A stretch of 64,000 nt of DNA from Selaginella moellendorffii. Taxonomy: Eukaryota > Streptophyta > Lycopodiopsida > Selaginellales > Selaginellaceae. Positions 54,697 to 64,000 of the stretch are shown here, piece by piece (position 1 is the first letter of the stretch; the number at the start of each line of letters is the position of its first letter). The stretch is taken from contig NW_003314279.1 of the NCBI RefSeq assembly GCF_000143415.4, positions 1,040,091 through 1,104,090 of the forward strand. The letters are read 5' to 3'. The position numbers and the translations under genes are program-made. The notes under the pieces were generated by a model. It saw nothing but the letters and a program-made list of their open reading frames with translations. It did not search any database and was not told where the DNA came from.

Positions 54697-55844
54697 TGTA
54701 AGAAACCGACTCCCCGAGAGGTTGTAGGCTAAAGGATCCCCGAAAGCATGACCAAAATGACAAAGAGTTCATCGAATGAGACTAAGTCGAAGATCGAGTC
54801 CAAGACCGACTCTGAGACCGAGTTCGAGATAGAGTCCGGGATCGAGCCGAGTCCGAATCGAAGACCGAGTTCGAGACCGAGTTCGAGACCGAGTTCGAGA
54901 CCGAGTTCGAGACAAAGTCCAAGATCCAAATTGGGTCCAAGACCGAGTATGAAGTCGAGTCCGAGATTGGGTCCAAGATCGAGTCCAAAATCGAGTCCGA
55001 GACCGAGTCCAAAGTCGGGTCCGAGATCGAATCTAAGACTAAGTCCAGATACTAATACGGGTCAAGGGGTGAAAGCCCAAAGCGTGCATCTCCCAGGGGG
55101 GGGGGGGGGCTATAGGGGGTTCCAAAAGTATAGTAGGGATAGTGAGGTCCAGGAACCAGTCTTGAAGGAACTCTCCAGTGGTGCTTCCAAACTGACTTGA
55201 GGTTGAGACTGGGGCCGAGGGGCCTTGGGTGGGAGTGAGCATGGGCTTGGGTGGTGCCGAAGGGGCCACCCAGGGAAGTGCTCAAGAGCAGCTCCCACTC
55301 CCGAAAGGGAAACCGACTACGGTGCTCCCGGCTCATATAGAGTGGTGCCCCACTTGAGTACTTTGTGGCTCATTGGTCCTCGCCCTTCCTAGGGACTTGG
55401 GCCTTCCCTTCGGGATGGAAGTGGGGGGGTAGAGGTACCCATACCGGGCTATTAGGCCACGGTGTTTCACCCCGACGTCCTGAAGCAAGTGTTGCACCCA
55501 AGGCTTGGGATTTAGAGGGTCCCATGATCAAGTCTTGATGTACCAAGGGGTGTTAGGAACCTGGAGGTTTGGTGTGTTTGGCTGCTTGTGCTTGCGGGGA
55601 GTGTAGCCAAACCTTAAGTCTAGTCTAACCTGGGGAGGGGGATTGGGAGAGATTTGGGGATCCGTAGATGGATGGCTAACACTCTATTGCTCATGCAGTG
55701 AGTAGTTGAAACCAAGTAGGGCCAAGTAGGAGCTGGTACAATAGGCGGGAACCTTGGCGAGGGAACTTAGCACAAGCCAAGGCGGTGTTGGTCGGATAGA
55801 CGAGGTAAGTTGGCAAATTGAAAAGGAAAAATTTGTGGCTTACA
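54697..55844 (+). repeat. Element D 3' LTR
   Basis: 1,148 bp, complete. It starts TGTAAGAAACCGACTCCCC and ends TTTGTGGCTTACA, followed by TTAGT. Diverged minisatellite at 54,781-55,046. Confidence 0.92.
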
Positions 55845-56036
55845 TTAGTCTTAAACTCTATCTTAGACTCGGTCTTGAACCTGATCTCAGATCTTAGACT
55901 CGGTCTCAAACTCGGTCTCGAATTCGGCCTTGGACTTAATCTCAAACTTGGTTTTATCCAATGAAATCTTTATCATTCTGATTGTGGTTTCAGAGATCTT
56001 TTAGCTTACAACACCTTGGGGAGTTGGTTCTTTACA

Positions 56037-56773
56037 CATGGTTTCATCTAGTGAGTGCTCATACTTGCCCAAATCCTTCACCATCTATTTAACTTTTTTT
56101 ACACATTATTGTAGCTACTTAGTAATATGGTATCTTTGGTCATTTAATATTAAATATATATACAATATATTCATATTTCATCCCATGATTATATGCGCTA
56201 CACTTATGCATTTTCTTACCATATGTGCTATATGTCACATGACACTCTAGTGATGTTTGGGTAAAAAATGACCGAGTTATTAAAAGGAGACTCCTCATCT
56301 AAAACACTTCCACATTTTTTAGTTTGCATTTGAGTTGAGCAAGACTCCATTCTCTATATTGTTAATCTAAGAGTCAGTAAAAACTATATGGTTTTTACTA
56401 AAAGTAAAAATCATATGGTTTTTACTAAAAGTAAAAACTATACAATTTTTTATCTGATGCAAGATTTGCATCACTCTACAAGTCTTTATTGCATCCCCAT
56501 CATGTGTGCCAAGCTCTAGAAACTTTTCATGCTTGACCTTAAGTAGATCCTCACTAATATAACTAAATGGCAACTGCACAAAGCAAATCATTTAGTTTTG
56601 ACCCACATAGCTCCTTGAATCAAGCATGAGTCATAGTCATTCTTGTGAATCTAAAAAGGGAAGAAAATAGCAATAGCAGAAATAGTGGAAGAAAAGCAAA
56701 GTAAAAACTTAGTTAATAGCAGCATTAATGGTATATAGTGTAACTCTTATTACTTATATACTACCAATCCTCA
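56037..56773. other. Gene-free AT-rich flank after the nest
   Basis: Begins with the right CATGG duplication of solo LTR R. It aligns with 62,216-62,990 of the distal copy (CATCTAG..AGTGCTCATACTT, CCAAATCCTTCACCATCTA, GACCTTAAGTAGATCCTCAC). I see no gene in it. Confidence 0.7.
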
Positions 56774-57372
56774 CATAATTAATATGGTCAGCCTTGCTTA
56801 ATAAGATGCTCACTAAGCACAGTCACTACTAGGGACTATGTCTAAACTCTCAATCCCTATTAATCACAAGACCCCTTGAGCATGGCCACTATAATATGTG
56901 CGTATGAAGCAAGGCATTCATGCCAGATTTTATAAAAGACCCTTCTTGCCATGAAAATACACTCGTGCATATTCTCTCTTGCCACAAAAATACACTCACA
57001 CATATTCTCTCATTTTCCTTTTGTTCATAAGAGAAAAGAGAAAAGTGGTGGATGTGGTGGCTGAGCTATTTTGGTATGTGTTGTATATGGAGCAAATACA
57101 AAGTGACAACCGTGTAGACTATGAGAAGAAGACTTTGATATGTTAGAAGTTTTAGTTGAATTTCAAGGAATTCTTACATCTAATGGAAAGTTTACTACAA
57201 ATTTTTAGTCTTTGACCAGAAAAGATCTTTCATCCACGCTAGAAAAGACATGGGAACAACACTTTGAATACTAGTGGGAGGATACTTTGAAAGTGTGTTC
57301 ATTTACACCCCTGCATCACTATGATATATATCAATATATATCATTGATCTGCAATCCTAATTTTTGGATGAG
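56774..57372 (+). promoter_or_regulatory. Upstream block of LRR pseudogene 1 (shared PPR/LRR promoter repeat)
   Basis: Contains TAATTAATATGGTCAGCCTT, GACCCCTTGAGCATGGCC, AGAGAAAAGAGAAAAGTGG and TGGCTGAGCTATTTTGG. Similar blocks lie at 9,581-9,702, 60,079-60,335 and 62,994-63,330, always just upstream of PPR or LRR sequence on the plus strand. Confidence 0.6.
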
Positions 57373-60076
57373 ATGGCTGCAAAATTATCTCAATGTTTTC
57401 TGCTATTGCTGAGCATTCTTTGCTACAAGAGCATGGGATGCAGAGGAGCTAAATGCACTTTTGGCATTCAAAGAAAGTGTTACAAATCACAGCAGCAGCA
57501 ACATATTCTGTCAAATTGGAGTTAGCGCAACTTTCAAGAACTATGCTTCTCTTGGGCAGGAGTTTCCTGCAACAACATCACTGGTCATGTTCAAGAGCTC
57601 GATTTCTCTGGTTGGATGCTTGGGGAAAACCTCAACTCCCTCTTCTCTGGGCTTACTCATCTCACTACCATCGACCTCTCTATTAATTCTATTCAAGGAG
57701 AAATTCCTGCCCTCATTGGTAAGCTACACAATTTGACATCTTTGAATCTCCATAGCAACAATTTATCTGGGAGCATTCCAATCGAAATTGGAAAGCTCTT
57801 GAAGCTCAAGGATATGAAATTATCGCATAATTTTCTCAGTGGGAACATTCCAAAAGAGTTTGGATGCTTGAAAGACCTTCAATTTCTCAGCCTCTCCTAC
57901 AAGTTCTTCACTGGGAACATTCCAAAAGAATTTGGATGCTTGAAAGACCTTCAAGTTCTCAGCCTCTCCTACAATTTCTTGACTGGCCCACTCCCAAAGG
58001 AGCTTGGTTCACTAGAACAATTGCAGTTTCTTGCCCTTGGCATGAATAATATCACTGGAGAAATTCCAGCTGAGCTGGGAATGCTGAAAAGACTTGAAAT
58101 ACTTGGCCTAGATTTCAACTTTCTGAACAGCACTATACCAGAGTCTCTTGGCAACTGCTCATCACTGGTATAAATACGTATTAGTCAAAACCCCCTTCTT
58201 CATGGCAAAATACCAGCTTCCTTAGGCCAATTGAAGAACCTTGAATATTTCTCTATGTTTGACGTTACAAGTGTTAGTGGGCAAATACCTCCTGAGGTTG
58301 GCAACTGCACCAAACTCCAATGGTTTGACATCAATGGAGACTTCTCCATAGAACCACATATAAATGGTCCAATTCCCTTGTCACTTCTTCAAATATCATC
58401 ACTGACAACACTCGCACTCAATCATCTCAATCTTACATACCTGCAATTGCCTCAAGAATTGTGGAATATGAGTCAACTTCAATATCTTAGCATCGCTAAC
58501 ACTGGGTGTGAAGGGACACTTTCTTCACAAATTGGTGACATGACTAATCTCACTTATTTGAATTTGGGGACAAACACTCATATCAAGGGAGTCATACCGG
58601 AGGAGATAGACAGATGTGAGAGATTGATGCATCTTTCTCTCGATGGTAACATGTTAAGTGGCCACATCCCACATTCGCTGGGAAAACTACACTACTTGAA
58701 GTACCTTAAACTGGGAAGCAATGGATTGAGCGGAGAGATCCCTTCATCTCTAGTGCAACTCTCCAACCTTGAGGCTTTACAGTTGGAGAATAATATTTTT
58801 ACTGGAAAGATGCCTTTGTCTCTAGGACAACTCAAAAGCTTACAACTTTTATATCTATTCAATAACAGCTTCGTGGGAAGGATTCCACAAAGCTTGGGGG
58901 ACATGAAGGGCCTCCAAAAACTGGATATTTCAGCCAATTCTCTTGAGGGGGAAATCCCAGTTGAACTGGGAAATTGCACTTCTTTGCAGCTGCTCGAATT
59001 GTCAAAGAACAACTTGACGGGAGAAATTCCATGGGAGGCATTTGAAACGTTGTGCAAGCACAACCTTCAAACCCTTGGAATGGAAAGGAACAAGCTGGTT
59101 GGACATATACCACGTGTACTGCTTGAGAACTGCACAAAGCTGGAGCGGCTGAAGCTCGGGAATAACTCTCTCAAAGGCACCAGCATTGACGTGAGTAAGC
59201 TTCCAGCACTGAAGATTCTCTCACTCGCAATGAATCATCTCGGAGGCAGATTTCCTTTGCTTCCCTCTGGCAACACTAGCTTGGAGTTGATTGATCTCAA
59301 GAGAAACAACTTCTCTGGTCAGCTTCCTGCATCTCTTGCTAACCTCCACCAATTGCGAGTTTTAAGCTTGGGACGCAACCATTTTGAAGGAGTCCTGCCA
59401 GATTTCATTTGGAGCATGAAACAGTTGCAAGTGTTGGATGTTTCGGGCAATCACTTCCATGGAGATCAATTCATTAAGCCATCTCGAGGGTTTCAAGCCA
59501 TCATTCCCCACTGGGAATGATGGGGATGGGGATCGCCTTTACCAAGAGTTGTTCCTGCAAATCAAAGGACGAGAGAATATAGGCTATGAATATGTTTTGA
59601 GGACAACCACTCTGCTGGACTTGTCATCCAACTCCTTGAGTGGAGAGGTTCCACCAAACCTTGGGGATTTAAGCGGCCTTCGATTTCTCAACTTGTCACA
59701 CAACAACATCTCTAGTAGGCTTCCCAGAACACTTGGCAAGCTCAAATTGCTGGAGCAACTGGACATGTCAGACAATCACTTGTATGGAGAGATTCCAGTG
59801 GAGCTTGAAGAGCTGAACACTTTGTCATCTCTTAACCTGTCATCTAACACACTTAGTGGACGCATTCCTACGGGTGGTCAGTTCAACACATTCGTCAACT
59901 CAAGCTATGCTGGGAATCCAAACTTGTGTGGAAGGCCGCTGAGCAAAGCATGCTCTCAACAAAGAGTTGTCAATCCTGAGGATGATGCGGATTGCCAAGA
60001 AGCAAGATCTGGATGGTGGGACGAGAATGTGGATCCAATTGCATTTGGAGTTGGCTGCTCCATTAGCTTCTTTTAG
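57373..60076 (+). pseudogene. LRR receptor-like protein pseudogene 1
   Basis: An intronless plant LRR receptor-like sequence: signal peptide (MAAKLSQCFLLLLSILC), LRR N-cap (ELNALLAFK-type text, CFSWAGVSC), more than 20 LRRs of the type L..L.L..N.L.G.IP, C-cap (GGQFNTF..SSYAGNPNLCG), acidic linker, and the first residues of a membrane helix (FGVGCSISFF), then a stop. No kinase domain. Compared with the distal copy it has a 2-nt deletion near 57,427 and a 1-nt deletion near 57,507. Other damage is TAG at 57,523, TAA at 58,171 and a frameshift at about 59,470-59,515. The 3' end is cut where the next promoter-like block begins. Intact relatives sense extracellular ligands. Confidence 0.88.
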
Positions 60077-60078
60077 CA

Positions 60079-60457
60079 TGTAATTAATATGGTCATCCTT
60101 GCTTAATAAGATGCTCACGAAGACTACTGGGGACTGTGTCCAAGCTCTCAAGCCCTATTAATCGCAAGACCCCTTGAGCATGGCCGTATGAAGTAAGGCG
60201 TTCGAATGGCCGCCACGAAAATAGTCTTCTCTCTTTTTCCTTTCGTCCGTAAGTGAAAAGAGAGAAGTGATGGCTGAGCTATTTTGGTCTTACGACCGTA
60301 TAGACTACGACAACGAGGACGATGACTTGGAAGGTCAACCGTCCGACCGCGGCCTTACATCACGACAAACACCTTTCGAAGTACTTCTCATAAACACTTT
60401 TTGGATGCGCTTCTTATATACTTTATTTCCTGTGAAGTTCCAAGCTACTTGTGATCG
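60079..60457 (+). promoter_or_regulatory. Promoter-like block in front of the truncated PPR copy
   Basis: Homologous to 9,581-9,897 and in its first part to 56,774-57,150. It contains GTGAAAAGAGAGAAGTGATGG and GGCTGAGCTATTTTGG. The segment 60,333-60,378 is inverted relative to 9,703-9,749. TATATAC near 60,416 may be a TATA box. Confidence 0.55.
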
Positions 60458-60613
60458 ATGAACGCGGCCGCCTATGCCCGGCTCATCAAATCCTACACCG
60501 TCTCTCGCGATCTCGTCCAGGGCAAGTGCGTCCACGCCCAGATCCTCCACTCCCATCTCGCCACCAACACCTTTCTCACCAATCTCATCGTCGAGATGTG
60601 GTCGTCTGCATGA
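60458..60613 (+). pseudogene. Truncated copy of the 821-aa PPR gene
   Basis: The first 141 nt repeat 9,898-10,038 almost exactly (MNAAAYARLIKSYTVSRDLV onward; one Ala to Thr change). At about 60,599 the homology jumps into a tRNA-Asp sequence, adding WSSA and a stop. The open frame is 51 residues. The missing stretch corresponds to about 2.4 kb, from the first PPR motif to the tRNA downstream of the gene. Confidence 0.9.
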
Positions 60614-60645
60614 CAGGCGGAAATACTCACCACTATACTGTAATC
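60599..60645 (-). pseudogene. tRNA-Asp 5' part (broken tRNA gene)
   Basis: On the minus strand AGTATAGTGGTGAGTATT, then TCCGCCTGTCATGC, i.e. D arm, anticodon stem and the GTC anticodon loop of plant tRNA-Asp, followed by GACGACC. The T arm and 3' acceptor strand are gone, replaced by PPR sequence. The 5' acceptor strand is also degenerate. It complements the half kept at 12,391-12,434. Confidence 0.8.
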
Positions 60646-60780
60646 TTGATTATCAAGGTTAAAACTAATCTAGAATGTTTATCTGATAACATGTTTGTAG
60701 TCTGTCTCCTTTGCAATGAGCCTCTTACTAGTGTGCTCTATCATTTGGATCCCTTGATCTCTTTTGCAATGAATCCTTTG

Positions 60781-61320
60781 CTCCTGGCACTCACAGCAAC
60801 AAAAGAGGCAATGAATGACAAGCAGGCAATGGATGAGCATGAGCTTTTGCTTCGTTTGCAGTCGTGTAGGGATCTACGGGCAGCCGAGGTGCTCCACGCC
60901 CATGCTCGATCGATTGCCTGCTCTAATGATACATTCCTCCTCAACCATGTCATCTAGATCTATAGCAACTGTGGTGCCACCTACCATGCACAACTCCTAT
61001 CGAGCTCAAGGATTCTTTCTCCTGGGATTTTATGCTCATTGCCTACGCATGCAACTCTCAGTTGTGAGAGGCCAAGGCCTTGTTAGGTGGAATCTCGTTT
61101 CTTGGAACGTTATGTTGTGTATATATGCCTAGATTGGGCATTTGGAGGGCACAAAAAACCTCTTTGATAGGATGCAAAACTACAACCTTATATTGTTAAA
61201 TACTTTGATGTTTGTCAATGACCACACAAAAAAGGCTAAACAATTGTTTGATTCTATGCCTTAAAGAATCTAATGGAGTAGCCAACTCCAAATGCAATTG
61301 GATCCACATTCTCATTCTAC
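60781..61320 (+). pseudogene. Decayed PPR pseudogene, copy 3
   Basis: Reads NDKQAMDEHELLLRLQSCRDL, AAEVLHAHARSIACSNDTFL, NHVI, a stop, then IYSNCGATYHAQL and further PPR text with frameshifts, ending QLFDSMP. The start is better preserved than in copies 1 and 2. The end (61,263-61,320) is the reverse complement of the LRR pseudogene 3' end (60,018-60,074). Confidence 0.82.
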
Positions 61321-62993
61321 TATCTAGATTTATACAACATTTGTGAATGCATATATATCTATATAGGTTTCTTCAGTTATGGCACTGTGGTGGTTTCAAT
61401 ACCTTTTATAGCAATTTATACAATATAGAAACCTTTAGTTTGAAAATGATATAAATATTTGCCTCTAGAATTACTAAAGATGTGGTTAGTTTCTCTGCCA
61501 GAACTACAATATTAATTTTAATATGTAACATTGTAATTGTATTAGTGTCTTTTACCGCATATGTTAAAACCATATTGAAAAGTATATAAATATTTATCAC
61601 AAATTTTACTGAAGTTGCAGATGGTTTCTCCAATAAAATAATGACCTCATTAAAGTGTAATTCTTTATTAATCTCAAATTGAAGTTACTCATTTTTTACA
61701 AACATTTATTAAATTAGAAAATATATAAAACTTGAAAGTAATATGTCATTCTTCTTTTGTCATTTGCAATATGTTCATTAAATTATTTGACATGTGATTC
61801 CATCTCCTCCTCCAATATAGTTTTTTTTTTATAACCTTTATAGTTTTTTATATATAGCAAGTTCATAAAAATATTGAAGTATTTCAAGAGTGGTGGTGTA
61901 CTCATTCTAGCTGTTGTAGCTTTTATTAAATTTATTATTATACTTTACAGTTTTAATATAAGATTTCAGCCAATAAATATCCTTCTACATTTGAAAACAA
62001 TTACAGAAATTATATGGTTTTAATTTAGAAAGTTTATACTTTAGTTTTTAGTGATGAACAAAATTGTGAAATCCCAACCACCTTGCTAATGAATGACATG
62101 TGCAAATCATCCAATGGCTTTAATTTTAACAAATATATTTTATAAGAATGATTTTCATGTTGTTTTTTATCCATTTGCATTAGATTCTTAAATCCTAAAA
62201 TATGTAAAATTGCATTATAGTTTCATCTAGCAAGTGCTCATACTTGCCCAAATCCTTCACCATCTACTTAACTTTTTTGAAACATTATTATAGACTAATT
62301 TTTTTCTTAGTAATATGGTAGCTATGGTCACTCAATTTTTTGATCATATAAATATTCAATGAGTAGCTAGATATAGTTAGCCTTTGCTAAAATATGCATC
62401 ATTGTAATTCAAAAACACTTGCAGAAGCTTATGTTACAAGTTATTTCCCTTTAGTGGTGCATAGAATCCTTTTCTTATGCATTTTCTTACCATTTGTATC
62501 TTGTGTCACATGACACTCTAATGATATTTGAGTAAAAAACCACCACTTATTAAAGGGAGATTCCTCATCCAAAACACTTCCACACTTTTTGATTTGCATT
62601 TAAGTTGAACAAAAGTTTGCTTTCTATCCAGTAAAATCCATATAATTTTTACTAAAAGTAAAAACTATACAATTTTTTACCTGATACAAGATTCTTCATC
62701 ACTCTACAAGTCTTTATTGCATCCTGTGTGGCAAACTCTAGAAACTTTTCATGTTTGACCTTAAGTAGATCCTCACTAATATACCTAAGTGCCAACAGCA
62801 CATAACAAATCATTTAGTTTTGACTTACATAGCTCTTTAAATCAAATATAAGTCATAGTCATTCTTGTGAATATAAAAAGGGAAGAAAACATCAATAGAA
62901 GAAATAGTGGAAGAAAAACAAAGTAGAAACTTAATTGATAGTGGCATTCATGGTACATAATGCAACTCTTCTTACTTTTACTGCTAATCTTTA
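61321..62993. repeat. AT-rich region of the distal unit, with the empty site of the nest
   Basis: No genes. It aligns in its first part with 13,116-13,931 and 14,366-15,506, and in its second part with 56,037-56,773. The junction GCATTATAGTTTCATCTAG near 62,211-62,230 is the uninterrupted equivalent of CATGG at both ends of the nest. Confidence 0.75.
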
Positions 62994-63534
62994 TATAATT
63001 AATATGGTCAACCTTATTTAATAAGATGCTCCCTAAGCATAATCACTGGGACTATGTCTAAACTCAAGACCCCTTGAGCATGGCCACTATAATATGTGTG
63101 TATGAAGCAAGGCATTTATGTCAGCTTTTATAAAAGACCCTTCTTGCCACAAAAATACAGTCACACATATTCTCTCTTGCCACGAAAATACACTCACATG
63201 TATTCTCTTATGTTCCTTTCATTCATAAGAGAAAAGAGAAAAAGTGGTGGATGTGATGGCCGAGCTCTTTTGGTATGTGTTGTACCCATATAGACTACCA
63301 GAAGAAGACTTTTGATATGTTAGAAGTTTTAGTTGAATTTCAAGGAATTCTTACATCTAATGGGACATTTTCAGTCTTTAACCAGAGAAGATCTTTGATC
63401 CACGCTAGAAAAGACAACACATTGAATACTAGTGGGAGGATACTTTGAAAATGTGTTCATTTGCACCCCTGCATCACTATGATATATATATCAATATATA
63501 TCATTGCTCTGCAATCCTAGTTTTTAGGTAGTAA
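62994..63534 (+). promoter_or_regulatory. Upstream block of LRR pseudogene 2
   Basis: Homologous to 56,774-57,372, with AGAGAAAAGAGAAAAAGTGG and GATGGCCGAGCTCTTTTGG, followed by TAGAAGTTTTAGTTGAATTT and the same leader into the LRR start codon. Confidence 0.6.
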
Positions 63535-64000
63535 ATGGCTATAAAATTATTTCAATGTTTTCTACTATTGTTGAGCATTCTTTGCTGCACAAGAGCTTGG
63601 GAAGTAGAAGAGCTGAATGCACTTTTGGCTTTTAAAGAAAGTGTTACAAATCATAGCAGCAGCAGTGTATTTCTGCCAAACTGGAGTAAGAGTAACTCTC
63701 AAGAACTATGCTTCTTTTGGGCAGGAGTTTCCTCCAACAACAACACTGGTCATGTTCAAGAGCTCAATTTCTCTGGCTGGATGCTTAGGGGAAACTTTAA
63801 CTCCCTCTTCTTTGGGCTTACTCATCTCACTACCATCTACCTCTCTGCTAATGCTATTCAAGGAGAAATTCCTTAGTAAGTTACACAATTTGACATCTTT
63901 GAATCTCCAAAGCAACAATTTATCCAGCAACATTCCAATTGAAATGGGAAAGCTCTTGAAGCTTAAGTACATGAAACTAAGAGATAATTTTCTCAGTGGG
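63535..64000 (+). pseudogene. LRR receptor-like protein pseudogene 2, cut by the window end
   Basis: Paralogue of the LRR pseudogene at 57,373. Signal peptide MAIKLFQCFLLLLSILCC, LRR N-terminal region (WEVEELNALLAFKESVTN) with one N-cap Cys changed (CFFWAGVSSNNN), then the first LRR (LTHLTTIYLSANAIQGEIP) and a TAG at 63,874-63,876. The stop comes from a deletion of about 8 bp relative to copy 1, after which LRR text continues in another frame (LNLQSNNLSSNIPIEMGKLL). The remainder is outside the window. Confidence 0.85.

Larger units (their letters stand above)
48275..55844 (+). mobile_element. Chromovirus-type Ty3/gypsy retrotransposon 'D'
   Basis: 7,570 bp with LTRs 48,275-49,469 and 54,697-55,844, ends TGTAAG...CTTACA, flanked by TTAGT at 48,270-48,274 and 55,845-55,849. 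It inserted into R, a relic of its own LTR family, in the opposite direction. It codes for gag, protease, RT, RNase H, integrase and chromodomain, all damaged by stops and frameshifts. The LTR design (minisatellite, GGGGTGAAAGCCCAAAGC block), the primer site, the B-box pair, the hairpin and the purine tract are shared with the non-coding elements A, B and S. Confidence 0.93.
15507..56036 (-). mobile_element. Solo LTR 'R' of the D family, split by the nest
   Basis: Three pieces, 15,507-16,263, 48,202-48,274 and 55,845-56,036, together make about 1.0 kb. In reverse complement they follow the LTR of element D from end to end, for example GGAGTGGGAG.TGCTCTT, CACTATCCCTACTATACTTT and the start TGTAAAGAACCAACTCCCC. 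The outer ends are TGTAAG...TTTACA. The flanks are CATGG at 15,502-15,506 and CATGG at 56,037-56,041, a perfect 5-bp target duplication. It is the oldest layer; elements F and D inserted into it. No internal region of its own is seen, so it is a solo LTR. Confidence 0.9.

Overview
The window looks like nuclear DNA of a land plant, most probably a lycophyte of the Selaginella type. The reasons are plant-specific gene families (WAT1-type transporter, ERD15/PAM2, EBS/SHL BAH-PHD reader, ATL RING-H2 ligase, intronless PLS-class PPR genes, LRR receptor-like genes), very short spliceosomal introns (about 47-106 bp), and plant chromovirus retrotransposons. The organism is an inference; no database was searched.

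Layout. Positions 1-12.4 kb are gene-dense: the 3' part of a WAT1-like transporter (+), an ERD15-like gene (-), an EBS/SHL-like chromatin reader (+), an ATL-type ubiquitin ligase (+), two PPR genes on the minus strand only 46 bp apart, and a third PPR gene (+) facing away from them across a 410-bp shared promoter region. From 12.4 to 15.5 kb lie a broken tRNA-Asp and two tandem copies of a decayed PPR pseudogene with AT-rich tails.

Positions 15,507-56,036 (40.5 kb) are one nest of transposable elements, which I resolved from LTR ends and target-site duplications (TSDs). A solo LTR 'R' (TSD CATGG) was split by element F (minus, 16,264-48,201) and by chromovirus D (48,275-55,844, TSD TTAGT). 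F was itself hit by the non-autonomous element A (16,675-24,366, TSD GTGAA), the chromovirus C (27,466-42,841, TSD CAATC) and a solo LTR 'S' (45,015-46,747, TSD AGTAC). C was hit by element B in its 5' LTR (27,637-35,220, TSD TCCTG) and by a TIR transposon E in pol (36,888-39,067, 4-bp repeat CTTT). E carries an intron-containing gene for an FCP1/NLI-type HAD protein. A, B, S, R and D have related LTRs. A and B carry no protein genes, and D looks like the coding partner type.

From 56 to 64 kb are an LRR receptor-like pseudogene, then a second, partly deleted copy of the whole PPR / tRNA-Asp / PPR-pseudogene / LRR unit. That copy lacks the nest and preserves the empty site near 62,216. The two copies show how the locus was built: tandem duplication, an internal deletion from the PPR gene into the tRNA, a 45-bp micro-inversion, and insertion of the nest in one copy only. 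The PPR and LRR genes carry related upstream sequence blocks.

The points most worth attention are: probable self-priming by element C (its primer-binding site is complementary to the predicted start of its own RNA); intron-like sequences inside the integrase of D; a hairpin and paired B-box motifs conserved between the non-coding elements and D; and the HAD-like gene carried by E.
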